From the NCBI GenBank assembly GCA_018136815.1, contig CM030938.1, positions 4,421,724 through 4,485,723 of the forward strand: 64,000 nucleotides of DNA, read 5' to 3'. A model generated the notes under the pieces. It made no database searches. It was not told the origin of the DNA and saw only the letters and a list, made by a program, of their open reading frames with translations. Shown here piece after piece: positions 62,510-64,000 of this stretch (position 1 is the stretch's first letter; each line of letters begins with the position of its first letter). Both the position numbers and the translations under genes were made by a program. The stretch is from Isochrysis galbana (lineage: Eukaryota > Haptophyta > Isochrysidales > Isochrysidaceae).

Positions 62510-62960
62510 GCACTAGCACTAGGCCCAGGCACAATTATCTAGATAAGCTTTTGGATATTTGGGTGCACTTTTGGCCCGTTTGGATATCTCCGGATATTTG
62601 GGCCGGTCATAGGCCCCGGCGGCCAATAATACGGGGGGGGGCAATACGCAATACGCAATACTAGGGGGGGCAATACCAAGCAAGGCGGGGAGGAGGGAGG
62701 GATCGTGGACCTGCTACATGTGCATGTGAAACACAGGTAGGGCGGTCAAACAGTGTTTTTTTATAAAAAAAACCTTTTAATATTCTTACCGCACTCACGG
62801 CGAATGGAACCACTACTTACTACACGTAGTACGCAGCATACTTTCTACACCTACACCTACACCCCTACTCCCCCGGCCCTTCTCCCCCCGCCATCAGGCG
62901 GCTCCCCCCGTACACTACTAGGGGATCAGTAGGCCCAGGTCAGGATTTCGGAAATTTTTT
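62510..62960. repeat. Dispersed repeats 'ATTATCTAGATAAGC' and 'TAGGGCGGTCAAACAGTG'
   Basis: 62515-62680 resembles 55595-55760 ('GGATATTTGGG', 'CAATACG' runs). 62740-62780 is another TAGGGCGGTCAAACAGTGTT copy, followed by AAAAAAACC as at 4650. No gene. Confidence 0.5.
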
Positions 62961-64000
62961 TCAAAATTTGGGGGTGGGTTTACTCACAGATTTCGGGGCG
63001 AAATTTCGCAAAATTTGGGGGGCTCCTGCAGCGCCCTCGCAAAATTTGGGGGCTCCTGCAGCCCCCCCCCCCCCCCCCCCATCACTCCCATCACCCCATC
63101 CCCCATATCCATATCCTAACTTTGACTTAGGGGAAGGGGGGCTCCTATACCTAGGGAGAAGGGCGGGGGGCGGGGGGGGTAGTAAGTAGTAAGGGCGGGA
63201 GGCGGGAGAGGGAGGGGAGAGGGTAGGGTAGGCTAAGAGTGAAGGGCGGGAGAGGGGGGTAAGAAAGGGCGGGAGAGGAGGGGTAGTAAAGGCGGGAGAG
63301 GGGGGGGGGAGCCGCGGGCCGCGGGGGCGGCGGAGAGAAGAGAGCGAGAGAGCGCGAGCGCGATCCGCAGACCGCAGACCGCAGACCATCATGTTTGGCG
63401 ATGGACAAATGAGTGCCTTGGCCAATCAGATTCAATGTGGGTTGATGTTGCGGTATAATCACACCGGTCACCGGTGACCTTGAGTAAGGAGTGAGTAATA
63501 CGTTAGTAGAGTACGTGTGTGATGTGTGTCATTGTGCAAGTACTTTAATAATTAACGTTGCGCAAACGAGAGTCAACGAGTGTCAATCCTCGCTCTATCT
63601 AGGTGAAAAGTGAAAAGCCCATTCATGTAGCCAAATACAGATAGCAATAGCAGCGGCGGCGGGGCTATATGCAATATGCTATATGGCTATGTATAGGTAG
63701 CTAGGTCAGGCTAGCGCGCGAGCGCGGGAGCCGCTCGCGCCTCGCAAAATATTTGCGAAATTTGGGGCAGTGAACGCGAAATCTGAGCGAAATATCCGAA
63801 CGAAGAAATTTGGGCGGGTTTCAAACGAAATTCTGACCTGGCCCTAGGGATCAGGGGGATAGGGGTGAAGGGCTTAGATATGGTCCGGTGGCCCGCGCCC
63901 CCCCCCGGTGATCTTTCCCCCCCTTCCTCCTGTGTCTCCGAGTGGGCGGCCGACTCTGTCCCGACTTATCCTGTAAACAGGAGCGGGACTTACCGATTTT
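62961..64000. other. Intergenic, no gene seen
   Basis: Contains 'GCGAAATTTGGGG' repeats (62945-63055 and 63745-63835), a G-rich stretch with GGCGGGAG repeats (63165-63330) and AT-richer sequence. Nothing codes recognisably. Confidence 0.4.

Overview
The window is nuclear DNA from a GC-rich, intron-containing protist, most likely a unicellular alga. The evidence is short spliceosomal introns (about 65-335 nt, GTGAGT-type donors), a long TTAGGG telomeric array, and a gene for the plastid protein THF1/Psb29. A haptophyte or similar secondary-plastid alga would fit, but no single gene fixes the lineage. Three runs of exactly 100 N (6587-6686, 27672-27771, 52828-52927) divide the window into four contigs.

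Contig 1 (1-6586) runs from a Ty3/gypsy integrase fragment and a hAT fragment through an EF-hand protein, an HtrA-type protease and a chromodomain remnant. It ends in TTAAGGG then TTAGGG repeats, arranged as at a true right-hand chromosome end, so the join to contig 2 is doubtful. Contig 2 (6687-27671) starts with a LINE fragment fused to a hAT fragment. It then holds a malate-dehydrogenase-like gene that appears to have lost its catalytic residues, nested transposon debris (11.7-14 kb), a large low-complexity protein gene, an Era-type organellar GTPase, and a reverse-strand F-box/LRR-like gene with many CxxC pairs.

Contig 3 (27772-52827) opens with two intronless ORFs of lower GC that look virus-derived: a triple cystine-knot protein and a protein resembling giant-virus families. 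A GT61-type glycosyltransferase, a piggyBac-like remnant, the complete eight-exon BMS1 gene, a KDM5-type histone demethylase and a PRMT7/9-type arginine methyltransferase follow, separated by MITEs, tandem repeats and a collapsed copia element. Contig 4 (52928-64000) carries THF1/Psb29 (six exons), a second copy of a 4-bp-TSD MITE, a retroposon with a 19-bp target duplication, a cytochrome b561 fragment, a doubtful Ser/Pro-rich ORF behind a long GA tract, and a hAT element with perfect ends.

The host genes are unrelated housekeeping genes (ribosome biogenesis, chromatin, organelle maintenance, proteolysis) and do not form a pathway. Many start just downstream of a long pyrimidine-rich tract, which seems to be the local promoter/5'UTR style. 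For BMS1, Era, THF1, the MDH-like gene, the EF-hand gene and KDM5, proposed exon lengths sum to whole codons and the joined proteins read through known family motifs. The rest of the window is mostly mobile DNA, and several elements can be delimited to the base by their terminal repeats and target-site duplications.
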